A stretch of 64,000 bases of DNA. Source: Paenibacillus tepidiphilus. Its GTDB lineage: Bacteria; Bacillota; Bacilli; Paenibacillales; Paenibacillaceae. Positions 33,176 through 41,859 of the stretch are shown piece after piece (positions within the stretch are counted from its first letter, which is position 1; each line of letters opens with the position of its first letter). A program made the position numbers and the translations under genes. A model generated the notes under the pieces. The model was not told the DNA's origin and did no database searches. It saw only the letters and a list, made by a program, of their open reading frames with translations. The stretch is from positions 100,264-164,263 of the forward strand of contig NZ_VWRQ01000016.1 in assembly GCF_008635795.1 (NCBI RefSeq), written 5' to 3'.

Positions 33176-36100
33176 TTGAGCGGCAATACGCAGGAGATTG
33201 TTGTATTGGCCAGCTTTACGGCCAATTTGTTGGAGACTTTTCTGGCGGGCGAGCTGCAGGAAGCCGGGATACCGCTGCGGATCAGCACGGGTCCATACAA
33301 TCAGATCATCTCCCAGTGCATGGACGAAGAGAGTGCCCTGTACCGCAAACAGCCTGAGGTACTGCTGGTCTGGACGCGGCTGGAGGATATTCTGAGCACC
33401 AGGGATTTCTACCGCCCCGGGAGCCTGACCCGCTGCAAGCAGGAGATCTCCATGCTGCTGGACGCTGTGCTGTATGCCAAACAGCGGCTGGATATGCAGG
33501 TGATCTTCATGCTTCCGGCCATGCTGGAGAACCGGCCGCTCGGCGCCGGAGATTACCAGGTGGCCCGCGGGGCGATGGAGACCTCGCTGCTGCTGCGGGC
33601 TTATATGCTGGAGCGGCTGCGCTCCGTTCCAGGGGTCTTACTGGCCGATGCGGAAGACATCATCCGCCGCTACGGCGCAGAGCGCAGCGCTAATATGGGC
33701 ATGTACGCCTTTGCGAAGATTCCGTATGTTAACCGCATCTTCAAAGAGGCTGCGGGACAATTCCGCCGGCTGATCGCGCTTAGCCGGCGGACGGAGCGAC
33801 GTGTCCTGCTGCTGGACGCCGGTGTGCTGCTGTGCGAATCGGATGAGGAGCCGGAGGAGCAGGCAGAGCAAGGTCCGGCGGGGATGCTGCAGGAGATCGA
33901 CGGGCAGCTGCTCGCCGACGACGACGCCTACCGGATGTTCCATGCGTACCTGCAGGAGCTGCGGGCCTGGGGCGCGGAGCTGGCGCTCTGCACGAAGTCC
34001 GGCACTGCGCAGGTGCAGCGGATTCTGGCGCAGGACAGCGTGCTGCCGGGGCAGGAGGATTTTACATATATTTGCGCAGAATGCGGTTCAATCGCAGAAG
34101 CTATGAACCGGCTGGAGAAGCAATATGGCCTGGTGCGGGAGCAGATCGTTGTGCTCGACACCAGGGAGCTGGGGCTTGCGGAAGGCAGCCAGGTGCGGTT
34201 GCCGGAGGATCCGGCGCTGTGGATGCAGACCGTTGAAGCCTCCGGCGTACTGGATTTCATTCCGGACGGTGCGGAGTTCTATGAGGATGCGGGCGCAGGG
34301 CACGCAGAGGAGGATGCCCCGGGAGAGGTGAATCTGGAGCAATTCCTGCAATCCATTGCGCTGGAGGTATCGCTGCGTCCGGCGGACGCAGCTCAGGCCG
34401 GCAGCCTCGAGCATTTGCTGCATGGCACGAAGGATTTCAATCTGACCGGGCGGACGTTCTCTTCCGCAGACCTGCTTACGCTTATGGAAGAGCAGAATGC
34501 AGCGGTCTATGCCGTCAAGGTGGCGGACCGTTTCGGGGACTACGGCATTGCCGGCGCGGTGATCGGCACGTTCAGCCAAGCCGGCTTCACCGTAGACAAT
34601 CTGCTGCTGAACTGCCGGGTACTCGGGAAGAATGCCGAGTACATTCTGGTCAAGCAGCTGGCCGAGACGCTGCAGGCCGCCGGGTACGGTCAGGTGAAGC
34701 TGCGTTATGAGCCGAACGGCCGCAATGAAATGGCCGCCCGGTTCCTCGCGAAGCTTACCCGCACCGGACTGCCGCAGATCCTGGCCGGAGAAACGGCGGT
34801 GGTCGACTGCAGGCTGCTTGCAGAATATGCGGACGAAGCACTGCTGCCGAAGGAAGCGGCCAAGGCCGTGGCTAAGGTAGCAGAACCGACTGCGGTTGGC
34901 TTCGACCCGTACGCGTTCATCGCCGGCAGGTGGAACCGTCTGGACCCAGCCGGCCGGGAACAGCTGGAAGCTCTGCGCAGCAGCACTCCGCCGGTCGCTG
35001 AAATCATGCAGGCTATATTCCAGTCCAAGGCCCGGACAAGGGTGGGCCTGCAGGCCGATTATATCGAGCCGCGGACCGACACGGAGCGAAGCATTGCCGG
35101 CCTGTGGGCCGACATTCTGAACCTGGACCAGGTAGGCGTACTGGATAACTTCTTCGGTCTCGGCGGCACCTCGCTGATGGCCGCCCAGTTAATCGTGAAG
35201 TTCAAGAATGCCTTCGGCATCAAGCTGCCGGTGCGCATCTTCTTCGACAATTCCTCTGTGGAGCAGATGGCGCTCTATATCGACGCCATCCGCGCTGAGC
35301 AGGACAAGGAGGAACTGAACGAATCTGCGGTCAGCAATTTCCGCTACAAGACCCGGGAATTCCTGCGCAGCGAGGTGTGGCTTGACGAGAGCATTACCGG
35401 AATAGCGGCATCCCCCAATGCCGGAACGGGGACTGCGTTAATTGGCCAGCCGCGGGAGTACGTACAAGCCGCCGGGAGCAGCGCCGTATTCACCGGTCTG
35501 CAGCCCGGCCATGTCGCCGGGAGCAGCGCCGTATCCACCGGTCTGCAGCCCGGCCATGTCGCCGGGAGCAGCGCCGTATCCACCGGCCAGCAGTTCGGCC
35601 ATGTCGCCGAGAGCGGTGGTGTATACGGAGCGTCCGGCACCGCCCCGGCCCTGCAGACCGCGCTGCTCACAGGCGGCACCGGCTTCCTGGGCGCCTTCCT
35701 GCTGCAGGAGCTGCTGGAAGTGACCGACTACCGGATTGTACTTCTGGTGCGCGCGGCATCGGTTCAGGACGGCCGGGCCAAGGCGGTCGCCAATATGCGG
35801 CAATACGGGCTCTGGAACGAGGCCTATAACGAGCGGATTGATATCGTGGCAGGTGACCTCTCCCGGCCGCTGCTGGGGTTGGGGCTTCAGCAGTTTAACC
35901 GCCTGGCAGTTACAATCGACGTAATTTACCATGCCGGAGCCATCACCAACTTCCTGGAGCCGTACCGGATGATCAAGGATGTCAATGTTCAGGGAACGCA
36001 GGAAATCCTGCGGCTGGCGGCGGCTGGACGGCTGAAGCCGGTGCATTACGTCTCCACCCATTATGTCTTCTCGAATCTGTCACACGGGCACGGCTTCGTT

Positions 36101-36754
36101 GCTTATGAGGATGACGTCCCGACGGATGACGAGGTGCTGGTGCTCGGTTATCAGCAGAGCAAATGGGTGGCCGAGCAGATTCTTGCCATCGCCAAGCAGC
36201 GCGGCATTCCCGTAAGCATCTACCGGGTGGGGCGCATTTCCGGCTCCAGCGTGAGCGGTGCCTGCCAGACGAAGGACATTATGTGGCTGATGATCAAATG
36301 CTGTGTGGAGGCCGGGATTCTGTTCGAAGAGAACGTCAACATCGAATTTATTCCCGTCGACTATGTCAGCCGCTCCATTGTGGCGCTGTCGGTGCAGGAA
36401 TCGTCCCGGAACACGAATTTCCATATCACGGGCAACGGAATGAACAACCTGCAGCAGGTCTACGAATGGATGAGCAGCTACGGGTTCCAGGTGGAGAAGA
36501 TGTCTTATGACCGCTGGAAGGACGAGCTGGTGGAGAGGGCCGCGAACCATCCGGAGATGAACACCGTCAAGGCCATGCTGCCCTTCATCCCGGAGGATAT
36601 GGGCGAATGGGACGTGGAAGTGGTCTATGATACCGCCAACCGTGACAGAGGATTGCAGGGTACCGGAATCGCTTGTCCGCCAGTAGAAGCGGAGATTTTT
36701 AGAAAATATCTCGATTATTTTGTAGAAACCCAATATTTTCAATTAAATCACTGA
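33176..36754 (+). CDS. degenerate FkbH-like domain fused to T and terminal reductase domains
   Basis: This 1192-residue protein has an N-terminal SGNH-like region (about 1-195), then an FkbH/HAD-like domain (about 205-375). Motif I reads LLLDAGVL: Asp214 is kept but the second Asp is Gly216, and motif IV reads LDTRE instead of a DD pair. The GNAT-like C-terminal part of FkbH proteins follows (about 390-560, FNLTGRTFS, DRFGDYGIAG). The T domain Ser666 is in GGTSLMAAQ. After a linker holding three 15-residue repeats (about 766-810) comes a thioester reductase (833 to the end) with TGGTGFLG and Tyr992/Lys996. The reductase should release the product as an aldehyde or alcohol with NADPH. The start is TTG 33176 after AAGGAGGAAGG. 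The HAD part is probably inactive in phosphate chemistry and may serve as a scaffold. Confidence 0.9.
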   Translation: MSGNTQEIVVLASFTANLLETFLAGELQEAGIPLRISTGPYNQIISQCMDEESALYRKQPEVLLVWTRLEDILSTRDFYRPGSLTRCKQEISMLLDAVLYAKQRLDMQVIFMLPAMLENRPLGAGDYQVARGAMETSLLLRAYMLERLRSVPGVLLADAEDIIRRYGAERSANMGMYAFAKIPYVNRIFKEAAGQFRRLIALSRRTERRVLLLDAGVLLCESDEEPEEQAEQGPAGMLQEIDGQLLADDDAYRMFHAYLQELRAWGAELALCTKSGTAQVQRILAQDSVLPGQEDFTYICAECGSIAEAMNRLEKQYGLVREQIVVLDTRELGLAEGSQVRLPEDPALWMQTVEASGVLDFIPDGAEFYEDAGAGHAEEDAPGEVNLEQFLQSIALEVSLRPADAAQAGSLEHLLHGTKDFNLTGRTFSSADLLTLMEEQNAAVYAVKVADRFGDYGIAGAVIGTFSQAGFTVDNLLLNCRVLGKNAEYILVKQLAETLQAAGYGQVKLRYEPNGRNEMAARFLAKLTRTGLPQILAGETAVVDCRLLAEYADEALLPKEAAKAVAKVAEPTAVGFDPYAFIAGRWNRLDPAGREQLEALRSSTPPVAEIMQAIFQSKARTRVGLQADYIEPRTDTERSIAGLWADILNLDQVGVLDNFFGLGGTSLMAAQLIVKFKNAFGIKLPVRIFFDNSSVEQMALYIDAIRAEQDKEELNESAVSNFRYKTREFLRSEVWLDESITGIAASPNAGTGTALIGQPREYVQAAGSSAVFTGLQPGHVAGSSAVSTGLQPGHVAGSSAVSTGQQFGHVAESGGVYGASGTAPALQTALLTGGTGFLGAFLLQELLEVTDYRIVLLVRAASVQDGRAKAVANMRQYGLWNEAYNERIDIVAGDLSRPLLGLGLQQFNRLAVTIDVIYHAGAITNFLEPYRMIKDVNVQGTQEILRLAAAGRLKPVHYVSTHYVFSNLSHGHGFVAYEDDVPTDDEVLVLGYQQSKWVAEQILAIAKQRGIPVSIYRVGRISGSSVSGACQTKDIMWLMIKCCVEAGILFEENVNIEFIPVDYVSRSIVALSVQESSRNTNFHITGNGMNNLQQVYEWMSSYGFQVEKMSYDRWKDELVERAANHPEMNTVKAMLPFIPEDMGEWDVEVVYDTANRDRGLQGTGIACPPVEAEIFRKYLDYFVETQYFQLNH
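35471..35605 (+). repeat. three 45-bp in-frame tandem repeats in the T-R linker
   Basis: Three consecutive 45-bp units start at 35471, 35516 and 35561, followed by a partial fourth. Units 1 and 2 differ by one base (Phe to Ser). Unit 3 differs at several positions in its second half. Each unit encodes AGSSAVSTGLQPGHV or a close variant. The array lies in the linker between carrier and reductase domains. Confidence 0.9.
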
Positions 36755-36805
36755 GAACATGGCAGGGCCCGCGTTATACTCATATTGAATTTAGGAGGAA
36801 CGAAG

Positions 36806-37585
36806 ATGAAGGAAAGGCTTGATGTGGTCAAGGCGAAGAAAATGAGTATTTATACCGGCGGAATGTGGGTGTCCCTGATTATAGGCCTGCTCTATACAGG
36901 TATCGGCATTCTGATGCCGCTCGACCCGGCGGAGAAATACCGCGGAACGGAATTCTATGAGCAAATTGCCGCCCATCCGTTCATTCCGCATTTCTGGCGT
37001 TATATCTTTGTCGTCATCGGCTTCTTGTCTCTGTACTGGATCAATACAGCAGTTAGCGTTGTGCGCACCAAGAGCTATAAATGGGAAGGACTGTACCGCT
37101 GGGTGACCATTCTCGGCTATGGCGGCGCGGCCATGCTCTGCATCGAGTGGATGCGCGAAATTTTTATCATGAAGGTCATGACTCTGTATTCCAGCGGCAA
37201 CGAAATGTACCGGACAGCGCTTGAGGTTGCAGCCTTCCCGGTCGATCCCGATTTCCTGTGGATGTTCGGCGGCTTCGGCTTATGGTATCTCGTCACCTCG
37301 CTGCTGGCCAAGGACAGCGGCATCTTCTCCCGCAAGCTGAATATTCTCGGCATCCTTGTCGGGCTGGATCTGGTGCTGACCATGGTGTTCGCGATGACGG
37401 ATACTATCATCTACTTCGAGGGCGGCCAAATGACCGTCATGCAGATTACCGCGCTGCTGGGCGGCATTGCCGGTGCGGTGTACCACATTTGGATGTTCTT
37501 CGATATGAAGAAGAATAAAGCAGCCTTTGAAGCTTCAATTCCCACGCTGCTGGAGCCGGAGCGTCTCGAGAAATATTCGGCATAA
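36806..37585 (+). CDS. multi-pass membrane protein in the biosynthetic cluster
   Basis: This 259-residue protein has about six hydrophobic segments (near 17-38, 62-84, 100-118, 150-172, 184-204 and 210-235) and a charged C-terminal tail. The ATG at 36806 has AGGAGG 7 nt upstream. A TTG at 36785 is in frame but includes that ribosome site in its coding sequence, so it is rejected. It lies between the terminal reductase gene and the thioesterase gene, in the same direction. I do not recognise the family. Immunity or export would fit the location, but no motif supports either. Confidence 0.75.
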   Translation: MKERLDVVKAKKMSIYTGGMWVSLIIGLLYTGIGILMPLDPAEKYRGTEFYEQIAAHPFIPHFWRYIFVVIGFLSLYWINTAVSVVRTKSYKWEGLYRWVTILGYGGAAMLCIEWMREIFIMKVMTLYSSGNEMYRTALEVAAFPVDPDFLWMFGGFGLWYLVTSLLAKDSGIFSRKLNILGILVGLDLVLTMVFAMTDTIIYFEGGQMTVMQITALLGGIAGAVYHIWMFFDMKKNKAAFEASIPTLLEPERLEKYSA

Positions 37586-37754
37586 GGGCCTCGTCATTTT
37601 ATTGAATGTAAATATTTTAAATTTATTCAAAAGTCAAGGAGACTTCGGGTGACAACCGCTTCCCTTCGGGTGGCCGGCCAAGCTTTCATTGGAGCAGTAT
37701 GCGGCCGGTTCACCCCGGGAGGCAGACCCTAATTCAGGCAAAATGGAGGAAACG

Positions 37755-38570
37755 ATGAGACAAGAGGTCAAGCCCTGGTTTTTCTTTAAACGGACAGCGG
37801 ACAAATCCGCAATTACCCTACGATTGTTCATGCTCCCTCCGGCGGGAGGCGATGTGTCCACTTATCTGCACTGGGAAGAGGAGCTGCCGGGCGATGTTGA
37901 GCTTGCCCTGGTGCGGCTTCCCGGCAGGGGCGCAAGACTTGCGGAACCGGCGTTCGACCGGGCGGAGGCCTTGACGGAGGTACTGGCCGATGAAATCGCA
38001 GCTTATACCGACTTGCCTTATGTCCTGTTCGGGCACAGCATGGGCGGACTGCTCGCCTACGAGCTGGTTCAGAAGCTCCATCAGCGGGGTATGCGTCTCC
38101 CGGAAATGGTTATTATTTCCAGCATGAAGGCTCCGTGTTACATGGACAAGTTCACCGAGAGCCTGACTGCCGACGCCGGCGACAAATTGTATCTGAAGAG
38201 CAACGACGATTTCATCGATACGATTATCGGCCTGGGCGGCATTCCGGATGCCTTGATTCAGAACAGGGAATTTCTGCAGCTCATTCTCCCTACCTTCAGA
38301 CAAGATATGAAACTGTGTGAGACCTATAACCCGGACGATGCGCAAACGGTGCCGGTTTCATTTGAAATATACGGCGGTAACAGGGACAGCATTGCGACCA
38401 GAGAGGAGCTGGAAGGGTGGAGGGCGTACACGGAAGGGAACTTTACGCTGACGCTGTTCCAGGGCGGACATTTTTATTTCGCCGATCATCCTCAGGTAGT
38501 TCTGTTCCATCTTCGCAACAAGCTGATCGACATTAGCAGGGCACAGCTGACAGGCAGGGCCCATTCGTAA
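37755..38570 (+). CDS. type II thioesterase
   Basis: This 271-residue alpha/beta hydrolase is of the NRPS/PKS type II thioesterase family. The nucleophile Ser95 is in GHSMGG, the likely Asp is in GGNRD, and the catalytic His239 is in GGHFYF. These enzymes remove wrongly loaded or stalled units from carrier proteins in the cytoplasm. The ATG at 37755 follows GGAGGA by 4-5 nt. The frame is open upstream to a TTG at 37689, but the added residues do not look like family sequence. A 169-base gap with palindromic segments precedes the gene. Confidence 0.93.
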   Translation: MRQEVKPWFFFKRTADKSAITLRLFMLPPAGGDVSTYLHWEEELPGDVELALVRLPGRGARLAEPAFDRAEALTEVLADEIAAYTDLPYVLFGHSMGGLLAYELVQKLHQRGMRLPEMVIISSMKAPCYMDKFTESLTADAGDKLYLKSNDDFIDTIIGLGGIPDALIQNREFLQLILPTFRQDMKLCETYNPDDAQTVPVSFEIYGGNRDSIATREELEGWRAYTEGNFTLTLFQGGHFYFADHPQVVLFHLRNKLIDISRAQLTGRAHS

Positions 38571-38598
38571 GTCGCAATATAAGAGCGGAGGGTGAAGG

Positions 38599-39522
38599 AT
38601 GAAGGTTATTGAAATCGACAATCTGGTAAAAAAATTCGGCGACCATACCGCCGTGAACGGGCTAAGCCTGTCCATCGAGCAGGGCGAGGTCTTCGGTCTT
38701 CTCGGACCGAACGGCGCAGGTAAAAGCACCACGATCAATCTGGTCTGTGGCTTGCTGCACGCAACTTCGGGTTCAGTCAAGCTGTTTGGCAAACAAGCGG
38801 ATGCGGAGAAGAGCAAGCTGGGCTTTGTTCCGCAGAACATCGCCCTCTACGATAATTTCACCGCTTACGAGAACGTCAAATTCTTCGGCGAGCTGTACGG
38901 TCTGCGGGGCAAGGAGCTGGAGAGCGGGATCGACGAGGCGCTGGAATTCACCGGCCTCAGCGATGTGCGGCGCAAGAAGGCGAAGACCTTCTCCGGCGGG
39001 ATGCTGAGACGGCTGAATATCGCCGCCGCTCTGGTACATAACCCGCAGCTCATCATTATGGATGAGCCTACGGTCGGGATCGACCCGCAGTCGCGCAATC
39101 ATATCCTGAAATCGGTGCAGCGCCTCAACGAGAAGGGGGTCACTGTCGTGTACACCACCCACTACATGGAAGAAGTCGAGACGCTCTGCAACCGCATCGC
39201 CATTATCGACCAGGGCCAGGTGATCGCCTCCGGCACCAAGAAGGAGCTGACGGCGCTGATCGACGACAAGAAATCGCTGCATTTCACCGTGGACAATGCT
39301 TTTGAGCTGAGCAAGGAGGAGCTGGCCCAGATTGAAGGAGTCGTCAATGTTGAGATCGGAGACAACGAGGTTCAGGTAGAGTCGCTGAAGGAAGTCGACA
39401 ACCTGCATGCGATCATGGAATATGTCAGCAGCAGACAGGTGAAGGTCCGCGATATCGGCTTCCGGGATGTCACACTGGAAACCGTCTTCCTGACCTTGAC
39501 AGGCCGCAAACTGCGCGACTGA
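38599..39522 (+). CDS. ABC transporter ATP-binding protein
   Basis: This 307-residue ATPase is of the drug-export (CcmA/DrrA-like) type. Walker A is GPNGAGKST, the signature is FSGGMLRRL, and Walker B is LIIMDEPTVGID, followed by the switch His in YTTHYMEE. The C-terminal 85 residues form the extra domain usual for ABC-2 exporter ATPases. It starts 28 nt after the thioesterase gene, with GGAGGG upstream, and is followed by two permease genes. It probably energises export of, or resistance to, the cluster product. Confidence 0.95.
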   Translation: MKVIEIDNLVKKFGDHTAVNGLSLSIEQGEVFGLLGPNGAGKSTTINLVCGLLHATSGSVKLFGKQADAEKSKLGFVPQNIALYDNFTAYENVKFFGELYGLRGKELESGIDEALEFTGLSDVRRKKAKTFSGGMLRRLNIAAALVHNPQLIIMDEPTVGIDPQSRNHILKSVQRLNEKGVTVVYTTHYMEEVETLCNRIAIIDQGQVIASGTKKELTALIDDKKSLHFTVDNAFELSKEELAQIEGVVNVEIGDNEVQVESLKEVDNLHAIMEYVSSRQVKVRDIGFRDVTLETVFLTLTGRKLRD

Positions 39523-39551
39523 CGCAGAAGTTAACCGGAAAGGGCGATCCT

Positions 39552-40685
39552 ATGTTTCAGATAATCAAGAAAATTATCCGCAATCAGATCCGCAATCCCA
39601 AGTGGTTTCTGTTTCTGCTCATATTCCCCATCTTCCTGATGGTGCTGATCGGTTCGATTCTGAGCGGGGCCTTCTCCGATAAATCCAATCTGACGATGGT
39701 CGATGTCGCGCTGCTCAATCAGTCCGAGGGTATTTCCGCCGAGGTGCTGGATGCGCTGAGCTCGGCTTCGGTGTCGATTGAAGAGGATTACGGTATCCGG
39801 ATCAACTACACGGATACGGTTGAGGACGGCAAGCGGGAGGCCCGCGTGAACAAGAAAGTATTCGTGCACATGAATAAAGACAGGATGCAGGTGTACGGCA
39901 ATGAGTCGGAGCCGCTGAATACGGCCCGGGTCGTCGCCTTGTTCCGCAGCGTCGCCTGCAGTATCCAGACGGTCAAGGAAGCCTATAAAATCGACGGGGA
40001 GAACGCGCTGCAGCTGATCGGGACGGACAACGCCAATTATGAGGTGGCGGTAGAGATGATCCCTTCCGAGAATGCACTGAGCTCCTACGATTATTATGGT
40101 GTGGCGGAGCTGACGCTGATGGTGCTGTATCTGATGCTGATTCCGCTCGGAGACCTGTTCACGGATAAGCGGACGAAGGTGAAGGACCGGATCATGCTGA
40201 CCGGCCTGAGCCGTGGCAAGTATTATGCGGCTTCATTGATCGCTTACTCGCTGATTGGCCTTGTTGTATTCATTCCGGCATTTATATTCTCGATCACCTA
40301 TCTCGATGTGAACTGGGGCGCTTACCCGCCGCTGATGTATCTGTACATTGTGCTCTTCGCCATCTTCAACGCTGCGCTCGGGATGCTGATTGCCAAGCTG
40401 CTGAAGACCCGCGGCAAGGTCGATGTGCTGCTCTCGGTGCTCATTATTCCGATCTTCTCGTTCCTGGGCGGCTCCTATACGCCGTTTCCTTATGATATGG
40501 AAGGTACCTTCGCCAAGGTGCTGCTTGTGTCACCGCTGCGCTGGGCCAATATCGGCATCTTCCGCAGCATTTACGCAGATGACAACGGGGTGCTGATCTT
40601 AAGTGCGGCCGCCTTCGCTTTGCTGACGGTGCTGTGCCTGCTGGTGATCATCGTCAAGGACAAGAGGGAGGAGCTGAAGGCATGA
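39552..40685 (+). CDS. ABC-2 type transporter permease
   Basis: This 377-residue permease has one membrane segment near the N-terminus (about 17-38), an extracytoplasmic domain of about 150 residues, and five or six segments in the C-terminal half. This is the usual layout of ABC-2 permeases that pair with DrrA-like ATPases. Its 3' end overlaps the next permease gene by 4 nt (ATGA), so the two are translationally coupled and probably form a heterodimer. Confidence 0.92.
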   Translation: MFQIIKKIIRNQIRNPKWFLFLLIFPIFLMVLIGSILSGAFSDKSNLTMVDVALLNQSEGISAEVLDALSSASVSIEEDYGIRINYTDTVEDGKREARVNKKVFVHMNKDRMQVYGNESEPLNTARVVALFRSVACSIQTVKEAYKIDGENALQLIGTDNANYEVAVEMIPSENALSSYDYYGVAELTLMVLYLMLIPLGDLFTDKRTKVKDRIMLTGLSRGKYYAASLIAYSLIGLVVFIPAFIFSITYLDVNWGAYPPLMYLYIVLFAIFNAALGMLIAKLLKTRGKVDVLLSVLIIPIFSFLGGSYTPFPYDMEGTFAKVLLVSPLRWANIGIFRSIYADDNGVLILSAAAFALLTVLCLLVIIVKDKREELKA

Positions 40686-41830
40686 AAGCTTTTGTGGCAC
40701 TGATCAAAAATAATCTCAGAATCTCCATTCTGCACAAGCCGATATCCTTCGTGCTGATGACAATCGCGCCTATTATCGTGCTGCTGATTGCCAGCCAGGT
40801 CGTCAGCTACTCCAGCAGCTTCGTCAATGTCGGTATCGCCGACAGCGATAAGAGCCGGGCTTCCGAAGCCATTACGCAGATCGTCGGCGGGCTGGAGGGC
40901 ATTGAAGTCTTTTATATGAATGAGGATGAAGTAGAGGCAGGCTTCCAGAGCAACAAGATCAACGTAGCCCTGGTCATTGAAGGAGGTTTCCAGCAAGGGC
41001 TGCTCGGCAACGAGATTGAGAAGATCCGCGTCATCGGCAACGAGGAGCAGAATGTCTACACGCTGCTGCAGGCCATTCTCAAGAATCATCTGCTGAACCT
41101 GCGCAACCTGGGCAAGGTCTCGTCCGGCGACCCCGGGGTATTCGAGAATTCGGTAGACAATTATATTGCGACTTCGGAATATGTCGAGAAGACTTCTCTT
41201 AATGATTTGTATACGGAGTATAACAACTCGAATATATTTGTCGGCTTCCTGATCCTGTTCGTCTTCTTTAATTCATCAATGATCGCCAATGTCATCAACA
41301 CGGACAGGGAACGCAATGTTTACGCGCGCATTTTCCTGACCCCGGCCAAGGTGTGGATGTATTACTTGTCCAACGTGCTGTGCAATCTGGGCATCGCCGC
41401 TTTTCAGATTCTGGTGGCCGTGCTCGGCATGGAATATTTGACGGATACCTCCATCGGCATCCAGCCCGGCGTGCTGTTCCTGATTCTGTTCCTGACGGCC
41501 ATGGTCGCTGTAGCGCTGGGCACCTTCTATGTGTCGATTACGGAAGAGGCGGATGCGGCCTCGATGATCTCCAATTTCGCCAATCTGCTGATTGTCATTC
41601 TCGGCGGCTGCTTCATTCAGGTGGAGCTGTTCCCGAAGGTGATCAATGCGATCTCCTACATCTCGCCTGCCCGTTGGGCGATGGCCTGCATTCTGGATTT
41701 GCAGCAGGGGATGAGCCTGGCCAGCATCTCGGGCAAGACGGTTCTGCTGGGCGTCATGGCGGTGGTCATTCTCCTGGCCGCCATCTGGATTACGAGCAAG
41801 CGCGAGAAGAAATTCCGCAATCTTGCCTGA
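40682..41830 (+). CDS. ABC-2 type transporter permease, second subunit
   Basis: This 382-residue permease has the same layout as the preceding one: an N-terminal membrane segment, a large outer domain, and six segments towards the C-terminus, with a KREKK-type tail. The start at ATG 40682 overlaps the previous stop. The frame is open further upstream, but that would lie inside the previous gene. It presumably completes the exporter of the cluster product. Confidence 0.92.
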   Translation: MKAFVALIKNNLRISILHKPISFVLMTIAPIIVLLIASQVVSYSSSFVNVGIADSDKSRASEAITQIVGGLEGIEVFYMNEDEVEAGFQSNKINVALVIEGGFQQGLLGNEIEKIRVIGNEEQNVYTLLQAILKNHLLNLRNLGKVSSGDPGVFENSVDNYIATSEYVEKTSLNDLYTEYNNSNIFVGFLILFVFFNSSMIANVINTDRERNVYARIFLTPAKVWMYYLSNVLCNLGIAAFQILVAVLGMEYLTDTSIGIQPGVLFLILFLTAMVAVALGTFYVSITEEADAASMISNFANLLIVILGGCFIQVELFPKVINAISYISPARWAMACILDLQQGMSLASISGKTVLLGVMAVVILLAAIWITSKREKKFRNLA

Positions 41831-41859
41831 CATCACGGCTAAAGGACGGAAAGCGGCTG

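Noticed and set aside
35471..35605. Short repeat array as a possible CRISPR
   Set aside because: The units are directly adjacent, in frame, without spacers, and lie in a protein linker.
29810..36754. Hydroxymalonyl- or aminomalonyl-ACP extender pathway (zwittermicin-like)
   Set aside because: No acyl-ACP dehydrogenase genes of the required type are present, the FkbH motifs are broken, and the PKS AT domains are present in cis, with AT2 of malonyl type.
41353..41859. Upstream extension of the PPTase reading frame
   Set aside because: It overlaps the permease gene in another frame. The Sfp-type sequence begins only at ATG 41860.
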